DNA of 64,000 nucleotides from Plotosus lineatus (GCA_024760905.1 CM045750.1:17251419-17315418); one strand, 5' to 3'; counted from the stretch's first letter, positions 11,030-23,617 are shown. Made by a program: numbers and translations. Notes: generated by a model not told the origin, from the letters alone.

Positions 11030-11212
11030 TGTGAGGTCAGTGGTGATGTAGTGGTTAAGGAGATGGGTTACTGATCCAAAAGTCAGTGGTTCACTCACCA
11101 CTGATGGGCCCTTGAGCAAGGCCCTTAACTCTCGATTGCTGAGTTGTATAAAAACAAAGATAATTGTAAGTTACTCTTGAGAAGGGCATCTGCCAAATGC
11201 TGTAAATGGAAT
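11030..11212 (+). repeat. SINE-D with '...gggcccttgagcaaggccc' core
   Basis: The tRNA-like head (ggtgatgtagtggttaagg) is followed by 'gggcccttgagcaaggccct' and ends with 'gggcatctgccaaatgctgt'. This combination is typical of fish tRNA-SINEs with an L2-like tail. A second copy is at 35816-36005. Confidence 0.8.
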
Positions 11213-11454
11213 GTCAGAGAAAATAATTTTGTATATCAATAATGAAAGAAGCGTAATATATAAAAGACAACTTTTTAGACAAAATTATAATTTTACATGC
11301 AAATAAAGAAGCAAGTATGACCATCAAAATCTCCAGGAGAACTGCATCTGGTTCTATAAGATGCCCAGTAAAACTTATGGGAACCTTATAAAACTCAACA
11401 GACTTTACATCACTCACTTATTTGCCAAGATATGTAATCCTATTAAGCTCTCAT

Positions 11455-12005
11455 AGTGAACCCCTAGCCTACGGGCATATGAACTCGCTGGACAGGACCG
11501 TGTGGCGGTCGAGGTATCTGAGCGGGCGGATGAAAGCCCGAGTCTTTCGCTCCCTTGTGCTCCCTGTCCTGCTCTACTCGAGTGAGACATGGACGCTCAC
11601 GGTTGAGCTTGGATGACGACTGGACTCCTTCGTTACGACTTCCCTTCGCCGTATCTTCGGATACCGCTGGTGGGACTTTATTACTAACCGGAAGGTGCTC
11701 GGGGATGCGGGGATGGTAAGATTAACCTGCTTGATCCGCAACCGTCAGCTGCGCTTCTACAGGCACTTGGTGCGTTTCCCGCCTTCGGACCCAGCACACC
11801 GGATCCTGTCCATTCGGGATCCTAGGGCCTGGAGCTGATCGCAGGGACAGTTGCGTGTGACATGGTTGTCGCAGCTGAGGGCTGCCCTGCTGTGGGGTAT
11901 AGACCCTGCACAGGCCTGGTCAATCGCCAGGAGACGGCCGGATGAGTGGAGGCAGCTGGTGGACACAGCAAAGTGCCGTCCCGGCACATGCCCTCATACC
12001 TGACC
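11455..12005 (+). mobile_element. Non-LTR retrotransposon 3' tail, different family
   Basis: The + frame reads RMKARVFRSLVLPVLLYSSE and TWTLTVELG, a post-RT motif, then stops at 11615. The GC-rich remainder (for example 'cagctgcgcttctacaggca' near 11750) continues the same tail in other frames. It is interrupted by stops and frameshifts, ending near 12005 with a ctgact repeat. Confidence 0.7.
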
Positions 12006-12043
12006 TGACTTGACCTGACTCAACTTATTTGCTAAGCTACCTG

Positions 12044-12346
12044 TTAAGTTCACATAGAACCGGGAGCCCATCTCAGCCAACACTAGGCGAGGACAGAGTA
12101 CACCCTGAACAGCTTGCCAGTCCTTCGCAGGGTAACACACAACTGTTCACACTCACACCTGGGCCAATCTAGCACAGCCAAGGCTAATGTGTATGCCTTT
12201 ATACTGTGGGTAGAAACCACAGTATCGGAAGGAAATCCACGCAGGCACATAAATTCCACACAGTAACACCCTCACTGAGACCGGGACACACACCCAGGAC
12301 CTTCTTGCTGTGAGGTAGATGTGCTAATCACTGCTTCACTGTGAGA
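12044..12346 (-). repeat. Family A repeat, antisense
   Basis: Plus-strand markers: 'gcccatctcagccaacacta', 'cagagtacaccctgaacagc', 'ggaccttcttgctgtgaggt'. Confidence 0.75.
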
Positions 12347-12423
12347 CATCACAAACTGCACTTGAGATGACGACATTTTTTAAGCAGGAAATCGTCAATA
12401 CAAATTTTGGCCATTTTTCATTT

Positions 12424-12724
12424 CTGACTGTCTAAGGTCCTTGGTCCGAGTCCCAGGCTTGGTGAGGGAGTTTCTGTGTGGAGTTTGCATGTTCTCCCCA
12501 TGCTTGCGTGGGTTTTCTCCAGCCATTCCGGTTTTCCTCTACAATCCAAAAGCAAGCACGTTAGGCTAACCAGCTTTTCCAAATTGCCCCTATGTAAGTG
12601 GTAGTGTGTGTGGTGCACTATGGTCTGTCGAGCTTGTTCATGAATGTACCCCACTTGAGAAAGGCTCCAGCCTCCCCACGACCCTAGTAAGATGAAGCAA
12701 TTTGACAAACGATTGAGTGAGTGA
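12424..12724 (+). repeat. Family A repeat
   Basis: Contains 'gagtcccaggcttggtgagg', 'gtggagtttgcatgttctcc', 'caaattgcccctatgtaag' and a 3' end with 'aaaggctccagcctccc'. Confidence 0.85.
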
Positions 12725-13255
12725 GAGCTCTTAGCGTGGCGAGATAAACAACATCTGATAAGTAGTACGTATTGATATCCCACATTGTATCCTTGCCATG
12801 TCCTAAACAGCGTGTCTCTTTTTCCAATCTAAAGACAGGTGTGGACTGTCAACAACAGGATGAACGTAATCAGCACCTCCCATGTCTCCTGCTGACTTCC
12901 TCTCGCCAACCTATCCAAAGAACACCCATGATGGAATTGGGCAGACCCTGCTGGGTCTTTTTCTGGTTAAAACATATAATAAACAATATTTACATGGCAC
13001 CATAAGTTTGGCTTCATAAATATCCACCAAAATAGTAGAGTATCAATAATAATCTGAAATGTCTGAGATTTAAAGGGATGGCGCAATGAAAGTCGTCACA
13101 GTAACACTTACGATATAATTATGGTGTTACCAAACAGAACATAGGCATTTATTTACATGCATACTTAATTTATAATGGGTAATAGAAGTGAATTTAGTCA
13201 ATTTACTGGGAACTACTTTATTGAAAAATTGTTTATCCCAGCAAGATTTCAAAAA
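12725..13255. other. Unassigned intergenic stretch
   Basis: AT-rich; no gene or repeat recognised. Confidence 0.35.
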
Positions 13256-13261
13256 ATTCCC

Positions 13262-13887
<626 letters not shown>

Positions 13888-13970
<83 letters not shown>
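13888..13970 (+). repeat. (GT)n microsatellite
   Basis: About 41 uninterrupted units. Confidence 0.97.
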
Positions 13971-13972
<2 letters not shown>

Positions 13973-14030
13973 CCACCATGACCAGAAAGAGACTATCTCA
14001 GGAATTCATGTTGAACACCAAATTGCAAAC

Positions 14031-14196
14031 CTCGGTGAGGTCATGTCTTTGTTTATATTGCATGTTTACTCAGTGTTTGCATGAGTTTCCTCTGGGTACT
14101 TGGGTTTCCTCCTACAGTCCAAAGACACGCACATTATGCTAATAGGCTGTTCCAAATTGCGTCTAGGTATCATTGTGAGTGTGAACAGTTTTGTGT

Positions 14197-14263
<67 letters not shown>

Positions 14264-14385
14264 CTGACCCTGCATTGATATGCTGAGGTTTCAGGGTTGA
14301 CCTTTCCTTTCCCCAGTGTCAGCAGAGATAGGCTCCAGCCTCCCTGTGAACAAAATAGGTTTAAACTGCATGGCAAATAAGTAAG
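14031..14385 (+). repeat. Family A repeat with an internal (GT)n expansion
   Basis: The core (ctctgggtacttgggtttcc, 'tcctacagtccaaagacacg') leads to 'gagtgtgaacagttttgtgt', a GT array at 14192-14261, and then the family A 3' end ('gcagagataggctccagcct', 'gcaaataagtaagtgag'). The array therefore expanded inside the repeat. Confidence 0.85.
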
Positions 14386-14425
14386 TGAGTGAGAGTGAGG
14401 ATGTAAGAAAGTATTAATAACATTA

Positions 14426-14427
<2 letters not shown>

Positions 14428-14466
<39 letters not shown>
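14428..14466 (+). repeat. (GT)n microsatellite
   Basis: About 19 uninterrupted units. Confidence 0.96.
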
Positions 14467-14467
<1 letters not shown>

Positions 14468-15112
14468 TGGAGGTTGGAGCTTTTGGGGGAGTGTTACTTG
14501 ATAATAGGTGTAATTTGGATGGGTTGGTGGCTTTATTAAGAGCACTTTTTGTTAAACAGAGCAAGGGCTCTTATTTACTCAAGCCCAGACAAAGCAACCT
14601 GGCAACAACATGTCCAGTTTTCACTTCACGCTGACCATCGCTACCCTGCCAACTCTGGTCTCCCCTCCTTTCGTGCAGCTTCCCTTTATGGCTGTGCCAA
14701 ACACACTGGAGCTCTTTTTTGGTCCAGAGAGTGTGTCTACACGCTCACAAAAGCAGAATAACTTGACCCAAACCCCACACCCAGCACTGTCACTGATTTT
14801 ATTGACTCAAACAACACAATACTGTTGTGAACCCATTTCCTTTCCTAATATCTCACTCTAGGCATGTGAATACTAAACTGTGCCTGCAGCCAAATGAGGT
14901 TTTTTTTTTCTAAGGAAGGCTCCTGATTAATAGTCATGATAAGAATTGATTAAATTCTTTCAATGCATAAGAAAGAAGCTTTATTGTTTTTTTTTTCCTC
15001 CTTTAACATAGGGGGAACATGGACAATTCTTTACAGAAGGAAAGTGGATAAAGATACTACACCATTCTTTGCAGCAGAAATATGTACAGTATAGAGACTC
15101 AATTTTCACAAG
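14467..15112. other. Unassigned intergenic stretch
   Basis: Overlapping short open frames, no supported gene. Poly-T runs near 14900 and 14990. Confidence 0.35.
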
Positions 15113-15114
15113 TA

Positions 15115-15388
15115 CAGCGGTACCTCACCTTACGAAATTAATCCGTTCCAGAGCCTTTTTCTTAACCTGGATTTTTCGAAAATTGAAACGCATTTTACAT
15201 GTAAAACGCGCGATTCATTCCAAGGCCCCCAATACCACCCCCTAAACCTTTTAAAAATTATAAAAGTATACCTTTTAAGACCTCCTTCTGCTTCAATATC
15301 GTACCGATGGTAGACGGGTTGGCCCATATTCCTTTGAGATATCACGAGCCCACTTCCTCTTTTCACTTGCACCGGAAATCACACACAC

Positions 15389-15459
<71 letters not shown>

Positions 15460-15896
15460 TTTGTTGATCATGTCTTCTTAGCACAGTTATAATCTTACAA
15501 ATGTTTATGAAAGGTTAAAAGCCTGAGTCAAAAAACAGTAACTCTGTCCTTTACACGAAAAGCATTATGGGAGATGCAGCTCCATAATTGCCAATGGGAG
15601 GGAGCTGTGTCATCCCTCCTAGCCAATGGGAGGCCAGCGGGGCGGGATGTTTGGGAGATAGCCAATGGGAGGGGGCTGTGTCATCCCTCCTAGCCAATGG
15701 AAGGCCAGCGGCGCGGGATGTTGTAAGATAGTCAATGGGAAAGCAGCTCATCCATTGTTTGAATGTTTGAATGGCGCGTTTGGCGCGTGTCATAAGGAGA
15801 ACTTGTTTCGTGTACAGAGACAAAAAATTTTGGAAAATGTTTTTCGTAACCTGGATTTTTTGTTTGCTGGGACTATCATAAGGTGAGGTACCACTG
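15115..15896 (-). mobile_element. MITE-P copy 1 (TA-flanked short DNA element)
   Basis: A 782-bp element bounded by cagcggtacctcaccttacg and its inverse 'ataaggtgaggtaccactg', with TA on both sides (15113-15114, 15897-15898). The interior holds a (CA)/(GT)n array (about 15379-15456), a 71-bp tandem duplication built on ccaatgggag (from 15591 and 15662), and 'acctggattttt' subterminal repeats. No transposase frame. Strand is assigned relative to copies 2 and 3, which run the other way. Confidence 0.85.
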
Positions 15897-15934
15897 TATA
15901 AAAATTTATCTACAGTCAAAACACATCTACAGTT

Positions 15935-16020
15935 CAAAATTGCCCCTAGATGCGACTGTGAGTGTGTGCCTGCGATGGACCGACGAGCTGTTCAGGATGT
16001 TGGTTTCCCGGGACCTAGTA
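15935..16020 (+). repeat. Family A fragment
   Basis: A short match: 'aaattgcccctagatgcgac', 'gcgatggaccgacgagctgt'. Confidence 0.5.
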
Positions 16021-16490
16021 GAAAAAAGAGGTTTGGCTTTCTCTTAAATCCTATTCTTATAACATAATTGGGATTCATATCGATAAACAGGGAAGGATGG
16101 GGTTGCTACGAGTGGACAGTAAAGTGAGTGTGCCAACCATTTTATTGCGGTTATCTGATTGGTATCCAATATTTAGATTTTTTGTTTTTGATGCTGGAAG
16201 AGTGCACAGGGCAATGATAGGCTTTTTGTATTTCATCCTCAAAGCAGTGTAGTCTCAGTAGCCTCACATTAGTAACATCCACAATCACATAATAACATAG
16301 TACAAGCTGTTGGATGTGCAGATGGATTCTCTCAACATGCTCTTAATATATTTTCTTATCAAACTCACCTTGTCATCTTTTCTTGACTTCATGATGTGCA
16401 TGAGAACAAGGATCAGGAAATAGAGATAGACATGAGGATAGACTATCTTTTTGATATGCCCCTTTCCGTGACACGCAGTGCTGCAAAACC
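16021..16490. other. Unassigned intergenic stretch
   Basis: No recognisable gene or repeat. Confidence 0.35.
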
Positions 16491-16499
16491 CACCTCTTT

Positions 16500-16790
16500 T
16501 AAAAACTACTGCACATGTGCTTTTGCAGGCGACCTAACACAATCAAGGGTATCGAATGAGCTCACGGATGCCCGTGGATTGATTGGTGATTGCTGTGAGT
16601 GACTGGTAAGTACAGTATACGCATTCCTCCCTCCCGTGAAAGCTCAGCCCATTATCTTCCATGGATTCCCGGTCACGGATTGCTGCAGCATCCAGATCTG
16701 CCATGGCCTCATGGTTAGAGAAGCAGTTTTGGGACCTAAATGCCAATGTTTTGATTCCCAATTCCTGAACCGGCAAAAAAGAAGTAGTAC
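16500..16790 (-). repeat. Family E SINE, partial, antisense
   Basis: Resembles the copy at 50995-51380 in the same orientation: 'tgctgtgagtgactggtaag', 'cctccctcccgtgaaagctc', then a reversed tRNA-like head. Diverged. Confidence 0.5.
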
Positions 16791-16849
16791 AAAACAAAAA
16801 AAGAACATGTGTGTGCAAGCTACCCCCCCACACCTACCCCCACCCCCAC

Positions 16850-17820
16850 CCCAAGGCAGAACTTTGTAGAGCTATCTTTGGCAATAATTGCTGTTGCACA
16901 TTTCTTAGGTATGTTGTTTAAATGTGGGACATCTCGCCACTAGAAGTTTTGCCCATTCTTCAAAGCAAAATGACTACAGCTCCTTCAAGAATTTCTCTTC
17001 CTGATAAATTTTGTCATATATACGTATTCCCAACCCTCATTCTCTCAATTCTGACCAGTTTTCTAAATTCCTGCCAATAATCAACACCCCCACAGTATGA
17101 TACTGTCATCACCGTCCTTTATTGTGGATATGGTTTTCTTGGAAAGATAAGAGGTGTTGAGTGTGTTCCCATCATAGCCTCTTTCTCAACCAACAAAAAG
17201 TTAATTTTAGTCGCGTCTCACCAGAGGACTTTCTTCCATATGTTTTGGGAGTCTCCCCACATGCATTTTGAGAAACTCTGGATGTGTTTTCTTATTTTTT
17301 TGGCCGCGTAAAGCTCAGCTGTGTGGACTTTGAATACATACACCAGTCTCTACTGAGGAACTTTCCAGCTTCTTTATGATTAGCTTTGATCTTTTTGATG
17401 CCACACCTTGCCCAATCTATGAGTTTTGATGGAGCGCTCTCGCTAGGCAACTTTGGTGTGGTGCCATATTCTCTCCATTTTGTGATGATCGATTAAATGA
17501 TCATCTGTGCAATTTCCAAGGTTTTAGATATTTTTAATAATCTTGCTTCTCTAACCTGGTCGGGCAACAAATTTGGGAGAAGCTGTTAGATGACACTTGA
17601 ATTTTATGTCACTTCTGACATATTGGTCACTTGGACAATTGGTAGCATCAGATCTTATTTATGGACGTCCTATCAAAGTGTTAACTGATAACTTGAGTGG
17701 ATCTACTACATAAAACAAATCAATACCTATTGTGGGCCGATTACATAAAAAAAAATCTATTTATATTACAGGTTATAAGGCAAAGAATGGCAAGGGGGGT
17801 AAATACTTTTGCAAGCTGTT
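16850..17820 (-). mobile_element. Tc1/mariner-like transposon remnant
   Basis: The plus strand is the antisense of a Tc1-type transposase gene. Recognisable stretches are 'gcagaactttgtagagctat', 'atgagttttgatgga' and 'tggtgccatattctctccat', with the terminal 'ggggggtaaatacttttgca' at 17800-17815. The reading frame is destroyed by many stops and shifts. The left inverted repeat is not clear, so the left boundary is approximate. Confidence 0.75.
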
Positions 17821-17824
17821 GGCT

Positions 17825-18830
17825 CAGCTCGTTTATTGAATTTAAAGTAATGTATAATTAAGCAAGACTAAGGTTTTGAACATGTTGTGCTTGATGTGCC
17901 AGCACAAACTAATGTAGACCAAAGCATTGCAGACACATAAGGGTTTGTTTAGCCAACATTTTGGTGGCTCAAGTCAAAGGAAAACTATATTGTTATGCAA
18001 CACTTAAGTCTTTATGAATGGGGAATGGAAAAGGCTAGCTGAAAAGAAATCCCTGTAGCTGGAGAATGCAAAAAAGGCTGAAGGGCCTTCATGTGAGTAA
18101 TGGTCCATTCAAAGCCTTTCCTCATGTCTTCCTTTCAGTCTTAAACTTGGTAAAACTACAAAAAATGAGATGAGAAAGAGTTGGTTTGCAATTTTTCTTT
18201 TCCCGAGCGTTGTTAGACCATCAGCACTGGTGGCAATCATGGGTCCCCCACAATCCCCTGCTGTGGTCCTCCTCCTGGATGCTTTCCCCCAAATATGCCC
18301 TCAATACAAAGCATCTTGCCAATGGCACCGTGAAGGATGACATCACCACTTGGCATGCAGTGGCTGTTGATGAGGAAAAAAGAAGAGTAATGAGGTCAAA
18401 ATGGCCAAGGCAACAAAATGAATGTGTGAGTGAGTGCGTTAGACGTGGTGACAGATCAAACATGAATGAAAGGCTCGGCTTTATGTTTAAAAGGGCACGT
18501 AATGCAGATTCCCCCTCCTTCAAAATTAGGGACTTGTAACTATTTGAAGGCTAAAGTGAGACTATTGGACAATGCATTCTAGGTCTTTAAATAGCAGTTC
18601 AGCCACTTGGAAATATCCGCACGTGAATCAGATATTTAAAGACATTTTTATAGGTTTCGTATTTTTAAGCATGTCGAGTCTGACAGTAGATCACAATGTC
18701 ACTGTTCCATGGTGTAGTCATGTTAAAGTAATCAGCTATGAACTTCATTTCCCAGCATTGGACACGAGATGATCACACGGGATACCTTTACAAATCCAAT
18801 CTTACACACTTGTACAAGTTTCAGATTAAT
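17825..18830. other. Unassigned stretch with an orphan open frame
   Basis: Holds a 117-codon frame on + (18186-18539) overlapped by a 100-codon frame on -. Neither resembles a known family and no splice-compatible neighbours are seen. Probably non-coding. Confidence 0.3.
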
Positions 18831-18854
18831 ATTACTGTACTGTTAAGACAGTGT

Positions 18855-19161
18855 GGGGCCGGTGGCGTAGTGGTCAGGGTGCCGCGCTTATGCTCGGGAG
18901 GTTGTTAGTTCGAATCCCACTGAGACCCTCACTGTGCTAAGACCCCTGGGCAAGGTCACAACCACAAGTGTGCCTCTGTTCACCCAGCAGTATAAATGGG
19001 TACCAGTAAAAATATACTGGGAAGGTAACCTGCGATGGACTAGCGTCCCATCCAGGAGGAGTTGAACTCCTGGTCGCTTCAAGCTATGGAAACCGGGGAT
19101 AAGCACCGGCATGATGAGCCACTAGGCTCGGGTGTAAACACCTAACAGACTTTACCTTACC
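18855..19161 (+). repeat. SINE-C, complete, with 17-bp target-site duplication
   Basis: The head ggggccggtggcgtagtgg (A box) and 'gttagttcgaatcccac' (B box) are tRNA-like. The body has 'gacccctgggcaaggtcaca' and 'gtaacctgcgatggactagc', and the tail ends 'aacagactttaccttacc'. The 17-bp duplication tactgttaagacagtgt is perfect (18838-18854 and 19162-19178), suggesting fairly recent insertion. Confidence 0.95.
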
Positions 19162-19178
19162 TACTGTTAAGACAGTGT

Positions 19179-20058
19179 CTCCACAGTGAGCATGCACCAG
19201 TCCCGGGTTCACAGTATGCTAATGATGTGCATGCTGATAGCCAACTTCCACCCTTTCTTCATTGTGTCATTTGCTTCATTTTTTCAGACTTCTTTTCCTG
19301 GAGGTTTCATTTAACAAAAAACAATCCTGATATAAAACCCTGTATTAAATCACAGGACGTTCTTTCTTTTCATATTTTTTGCTGATGAATAGAGCAGCTA
19401 ATGGCAACACGCAATGCTGTTAATTTCCTATGAACACATAGGATTCACCTCATCTGGTAATTATTAGGTGAAGTGCAGTGATCATGGTGCTATCAACTGT
19501 ATTTTTCTCACTTTTAAATGTGTTCCTTCTCCAAAATTACTAGGAGACCTCAGTGATTACATGTTATTACTAACAGATGCTATTGTACCTCCTGCAATGC
19601 TCTGGGATCAAAATGGTGAGTTTGTTCTTGTATTGTTGTGCCTGGTGGTTAGGAAAGGGGAGATTGAGGAATGGGTGTGGCCAATGTAAACTGAAGCCCC
19701 CTGGTCTGTATACATGATGGCAGTGGCAAATCCCTCTTTATCTTTGCTATACAGTACATATACAGCCCATTTACTGATGTCCCATTGTGTGGTGGACATG
19801 CTTTGTCAGGTTTATTTAGAGGACTTCCTTTACAAGGTACTTGCCTTTGAATATGAACTGTGTGATCACTTTTGCCACATAAGGAGCCTCCTTTGAGTTC
19901 TCAGTCAAAATAGGTAAATTTTGGCAAAGCAGTCTGCTCTAAATATTGTGATATTATTAAAGCTCGTGTCGGTAAAGAAACTTGAGTGTAAATTCACCAA
20001 TCTGCAGTTCAATTCTCATTCAGATAAATCCCAGTCTTTATCATGGTAGAGGAAAGAA
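19179..20058. other. Unassigned intergenic stretch
   Basis: No gene or repeat recognised. Frames of 60-73 codons on both strands overlap. Confidence 0.35.
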
Positions 20059-20063
20059 ATTGG

Positions 20064-20272
20064 GCATCATGATCACATAATAGTTAGCACTTCTGTCTCA
20101 AGGTAAAAAAGTCAAGGCTCAACGCCGGAATGCTGTATCATGTGACCATTGTATGGCCTCCCTGTGCTTGTGTGGGTTTCCTCCAGGTAATCAGGTTTCC
20201 TCCCACAGTCTGAAGATATGCACATTAGTCTCAATGGCTGTTCCAAATTGCCCCTAGTGGTGAATGTGTGTC

Positions 20273-20307
<35 letters not shown>

Positions 20308-20392
20308 ACGCAGCTGCTCAGGATGTAATGTGCCTTTATCTTGGCCGGCTGGTAAAGGCTTTGGCTACTTCAGGCCCCTGCATTCATTAAAT
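20064..20392 (+). repeat. Family A repeat with internal (GT)n
   Basis: Contains 'tcctccaggtaatcaggttt', 'aaattgcccctagtggtgaa', a GT run at about 20272-20303, and a variant 3' part (caggatgtaatgtgccttta) shared with 21838-21950. Confidence 0.8.
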
Positions 20393-20404
20393 TTCTAAGA
20401 TACT

Positions 20405-20714
20405 AATTTCTAATTCGGATTGCCGGGAGGCTGACACCCATCTCAGCCGACTCTAGGCAAGGGGGGGGGGGTCTCTCTCTGGGCAGCTGGCCGTGCCATC
20501 ACAAGGCCAACAAACATACAACCACTCACTCACACCTAGGGATGATTCGGAACAGTCAAATAGCATAATGTGCATGCTTTTGGACTGTGGGAGGAAATCA
20601 ATGCACGCATGGCGAGGTCATGCAAATTTCACAAAGAAACACTCGAGACCGGGAATTGGACCCAGGTCTTCTTGTTTCGAGACGGGTGTTCTAACCACTG
20701 CGCCACTGTGCCGC
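20405..20714 (-). repeat. Family A repeat, antisense, facing the previous copy
   Basis: Plus-strand markers: 'acccatctcagccgactcta', 'aacaaacatacaaccactca', 'gtcttcttgtttcgagacgg'. It lies in inverted orientation 12 bp after the copy ending at 20392. Confidence 0.8.
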
Positions 20715-20874
20715 TGCTCTAGAACCCAGTTAGAGTGTAAAAGGGCTCAGAATATCATCTCACATGACATCACATGATACAGAATAACTTATACACTACC
20801 ATTAAAAAAATCAGGTTTTATGTAATCACTATTTCTCCTGAACAAACTTTATGATATGGAAAAACTTTAGTTTA

Positions 20875-20945
20875 TTGCCTTTAATAAAGCACTTATTAAC
20901 TTTCAAATCCTAACATGACTTCAATAAGTGCTTTATTAAAGGCAA
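20875..20945. repeat. Perfect 23-bp inverted repeat (hairpin)
   Basis: The left arm 20875-20897 begins ttgcctttaataaagc. The right arm 20923-20945 is its exact reverse complement, with a 25-nt loop. It may be the core of a small foldback element. Confidence 0.9.
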
Positions 20946-21002
20946 CCATATTTGAACGATGAACTCATTAGGTATGCAGATAAAATATTCAGAAATAGGG
21001 AT

Positions 21003-21285
21003 ACTATTATCTCATTAACTCACAAACTGCCTAGTCCTTTAAAAGTCATGAGGAAGCTAAAGTCTATCTCAGCCAACACTGCGCAAAGGTGGAAGACATC
21101 CTGAACAGCTTGTCAGACCATTGCAGGGCCAACACACACGCACACAGGGACAGCCAAAGTCATATCGCTTTGGATTATGAGAGGAAACCTACACAAGTAC
21201 CGGGCGAACTTGAGCCCAGGATTGGAACCCAGCACCTTCTTGCTGTGAGTTGGACAGGCTAACCACTGCACCAACGTGCTGCCCC
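21003..21285 (-). repeat. Family A repeat, antisense
   Basis: Plus-strand markers: 'tctatctcagccaacactgc', 'cctgaacagcttgtcagacc', 'gcaccttcttgctgtgagtt'. Confidence 0.75.
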
Positions 21286-21440
21286 AGTATTATCTGTAAA
21301 GCATTAAAATCTAGTATGCTATTTAGAGCCTTATTAGGCAGATAAACTTCTGACCAGTGTGTGTTATTGTTTAATTCTTTCAAACTATAAAATAATGAGA
21401 ATTAAAATAAAACTAATTTGCATTTATTAATTGAATCTTG

Positions 21441-21785
21441 GGCTGGCATGGTGGTGTCGTGGTTATCACATCTGCCTCACAGCAAGAAGGTCTTGGGTTT
21501 GTGTCCCAGACTCAGCGAGTTCGTTTCTATGTGGAGTTCTTTTCTGCATGTGTGAGATTTATCTGGGTACTGCGGTTTCCTCCGACAGTCCAAAGACACG
21601 TGGGAGCATTAGTTGGCTATTCCAAATTGCCCCAAGTGTGACTGTAAGTATAACTGTGAATGGTTGCGTGTATGTTGCCCTACGATGGACTGAAAAGCTG
21701 GTCAGAGTGTACCATGTCTTTGCTCTGAGTTGAGATAGACTCCAGCCTTCATACACCCTAAGAGGATTAAGTGGTTTGATGAAGA
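21441..21785 (+). repeat. Family A repeat, full length
   Basis: The head 'ggtggtgtcgtggttatcac' (A-box-like) and 'ctcacagcaagaaggtcttg' are followed by 'tcctccgacagtccaaagac', 'caaattgccccaagtgtgac' and the 3' end 'agaggattaagtggtttgat'. Confidence 0.85.
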
Positions 21786-21837
21786 AATTAGTAATGTAAT
21801 ATATATAGCTAAATAATGTATATAAATTGTGGTTTCA

Positions 21838-22035
21838 TATTGCCCCTAGGGGTGGAAGTGAGTTCAGCAATGAATTGTCAGGCTGTTCAGGATGTAATGC
21901 ACCTTTACCTGGGGAGGCTGGGATGGGTTCTAGCTACTTCGGGACCTTTCATTCATTAATTTCTGATCTGACAAATTCTAAATAGGGATGAGGGGAGGCT
22001 AACGCCCATCTCAGCTGACTCTGGGTTAGGAGGAG
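21838..22035. repeat. Head-to-head family A composite, second copy
   Basis: A + fragment (attgcccctaggggtggaag, 'caggatgtaatgcaccttta') is joined to an antisense fragment ('acgcccatctcagctgactc'). The same junction occurs at about 20240-20465. Confidence 0.65.
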
Positions 22036-22051
22036 GATGTATATATAAATA

Positions 22052-22449
22052 CAGTGGTACCAACACCTTAAGAAAGACCCAACAAATGAAAAATCCAGGT
22101 TACGAAACAAATTTACCTAAAATTTTCATCTCTGGATACGATACAAATTCACGTTACGAAACATGCCATCTCAAAAATTCAAACAATGCCCGAGTTGCTC
22201 TCCCATTGGCTATCTCCCAACATCCCGCCCCGCTGGCCTCCCATTGGCTATTATGGAGCTGCATCTCCATAATACCCATGACGCAGCTCCTTCCCATTGG
22301 CTATTATGGAGCTGCATCTCCATAATACCCATGACGCATGAGTTACTGTTGTTTCGTGGGTTTTTCAAGTATGCTCATTGCAACTTTATTTTTTGGCTCA
22401 GGATTTTAACCTTGCATAAATATTTGTAAGATTATAACTCTGCTAAGAA

Positions 22450-22525
<76 letters not shown>

Positions 22526-22736
22526 AACGAGCGTGTGTGATTCCCGGTGAAAGTGATTCCCAGTCAGAGTAAAAAGAAGAAGCGGGCTTATAATTTTTAA
22601 AGGCTTTAGGGGTAGTATTGGGGGCCCTGGAACGAATCAGGCCTTGTACATATAAAATGCGGCTCAACTTACGAAAAAAATCAGGTTACGAAACCACTTC
22701 TGGAACGGATTAATTTCATAAGGTGAGGTACCAGCG
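22052..22736 (+). mobile_element. MITE-P copy 2
   Basis: 685 bp, from cagtggtaccaacacctta to 'cataaggtgaggtaccagcg', flanked by TA (22050-22051, 22737-22738). The interior shows 'aatccaggttacgaaac', the CCAATGGG-like segment in reverse ('ctcccattggctat'), and a (CA)n array at about 22450-22522. Orientation is opposite to copy 1. Confidence 0.85.
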
Positions 22737-22745
22737 TATAAACAT

Positions 22746-23050
22746 AGGGTAACACTGTGGCATCACAGTTAGCACATCCACCTCACAGTAAGAAAGTCCA
22801 GGGTTCAATTCCAGGGCTCTGACATTTCAGTGTGGAGTTTGCATGTTTTTCCCAAACTTCCATGGGTTTTCTCCAGGTACTTTGGTTTCCTCCCACAATG
22901 CAAAGGCCTGCACATGATGCTAATTGGCTGCTCCAAATTGCACCTCGGTGTGACTGTGAATGGTTGTGTGTATTGCCCAGTGATGGTCTGGCGAGCTATT
23001 CGGGGTGTCTCCTGTCTTCACCCTGTACCATATGTAATCGGCCAAGTATG
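22746..23050 (+). repeat. Family A repeat
   Basis: Contains 'gtgtggagtttgcatgtttt', 'tactttggtttcctcccaca', 'ctgtgaatggttgtgtgtat' and 'gatggtctggcgagctattc'. It begins ten bases after MITE-P copy 2. Confidence 0.85.
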
Positions 23051-23610
23051 ATGAGTATGGAAATGAGAGTACGGTAATATAAAAAAATAAGAATAAATAT
23101 AGATTGTTTCAAACCTTAAGACTACTTTTTGTCTGTTATCTTCTGTATCTCCTCTCACTGATTGTGTGAAAAAAAAAAAAAAAATTTGAATCAGTAAAAA
23201 TGCCAAGCCAGCAGAATCAGGAAGGAGACTTTTGGGTGGAGAAGCTTCACGTGGTTTGTTTTTTTGTTTTCCGATCATTTTTAAACAGATGTCAGGAAAT
23301 CCTAATTGTAATTGTAAACGTTTCATAAGAACAAGTCAATCTGAGCCCAACTGTATCATTTAACACATCATAGAAAAGTGTTTATATGTGGTGTGTCACC
23401 TGCTCTTCTTGTTGTGACAATCCCCTTTGTGTCACTATGCCAAACAAACCTGTAAGGGTGCCAGCAGGTTCTCTCGGAGTTCTCCAGATCACACCGTAGT
23501 CATTTATTATAAGTGTAGCACACAAACCCTCTATATCAACACATCAGGGAGGAGAATATGAACTGTCTCTTTATCAACAACTACAGTATACCATGGCTCA
23601 GGGCCAAGAA
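23051..23610. other. Unassigned intergenic stretch
   Basis: Contains a poly-A run near 23169-23184. No gene or repeat recognised. Confidence 0.35.
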
Positions 23611-23617
23611 CAGCGTA

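Noticed and set aside
18186..18539. 117-codon + frame as a gene
   Set aside because: A minus frame of similar length overlaps it and no similarity or splice context supports it. Kept only as an unassigned stretch.
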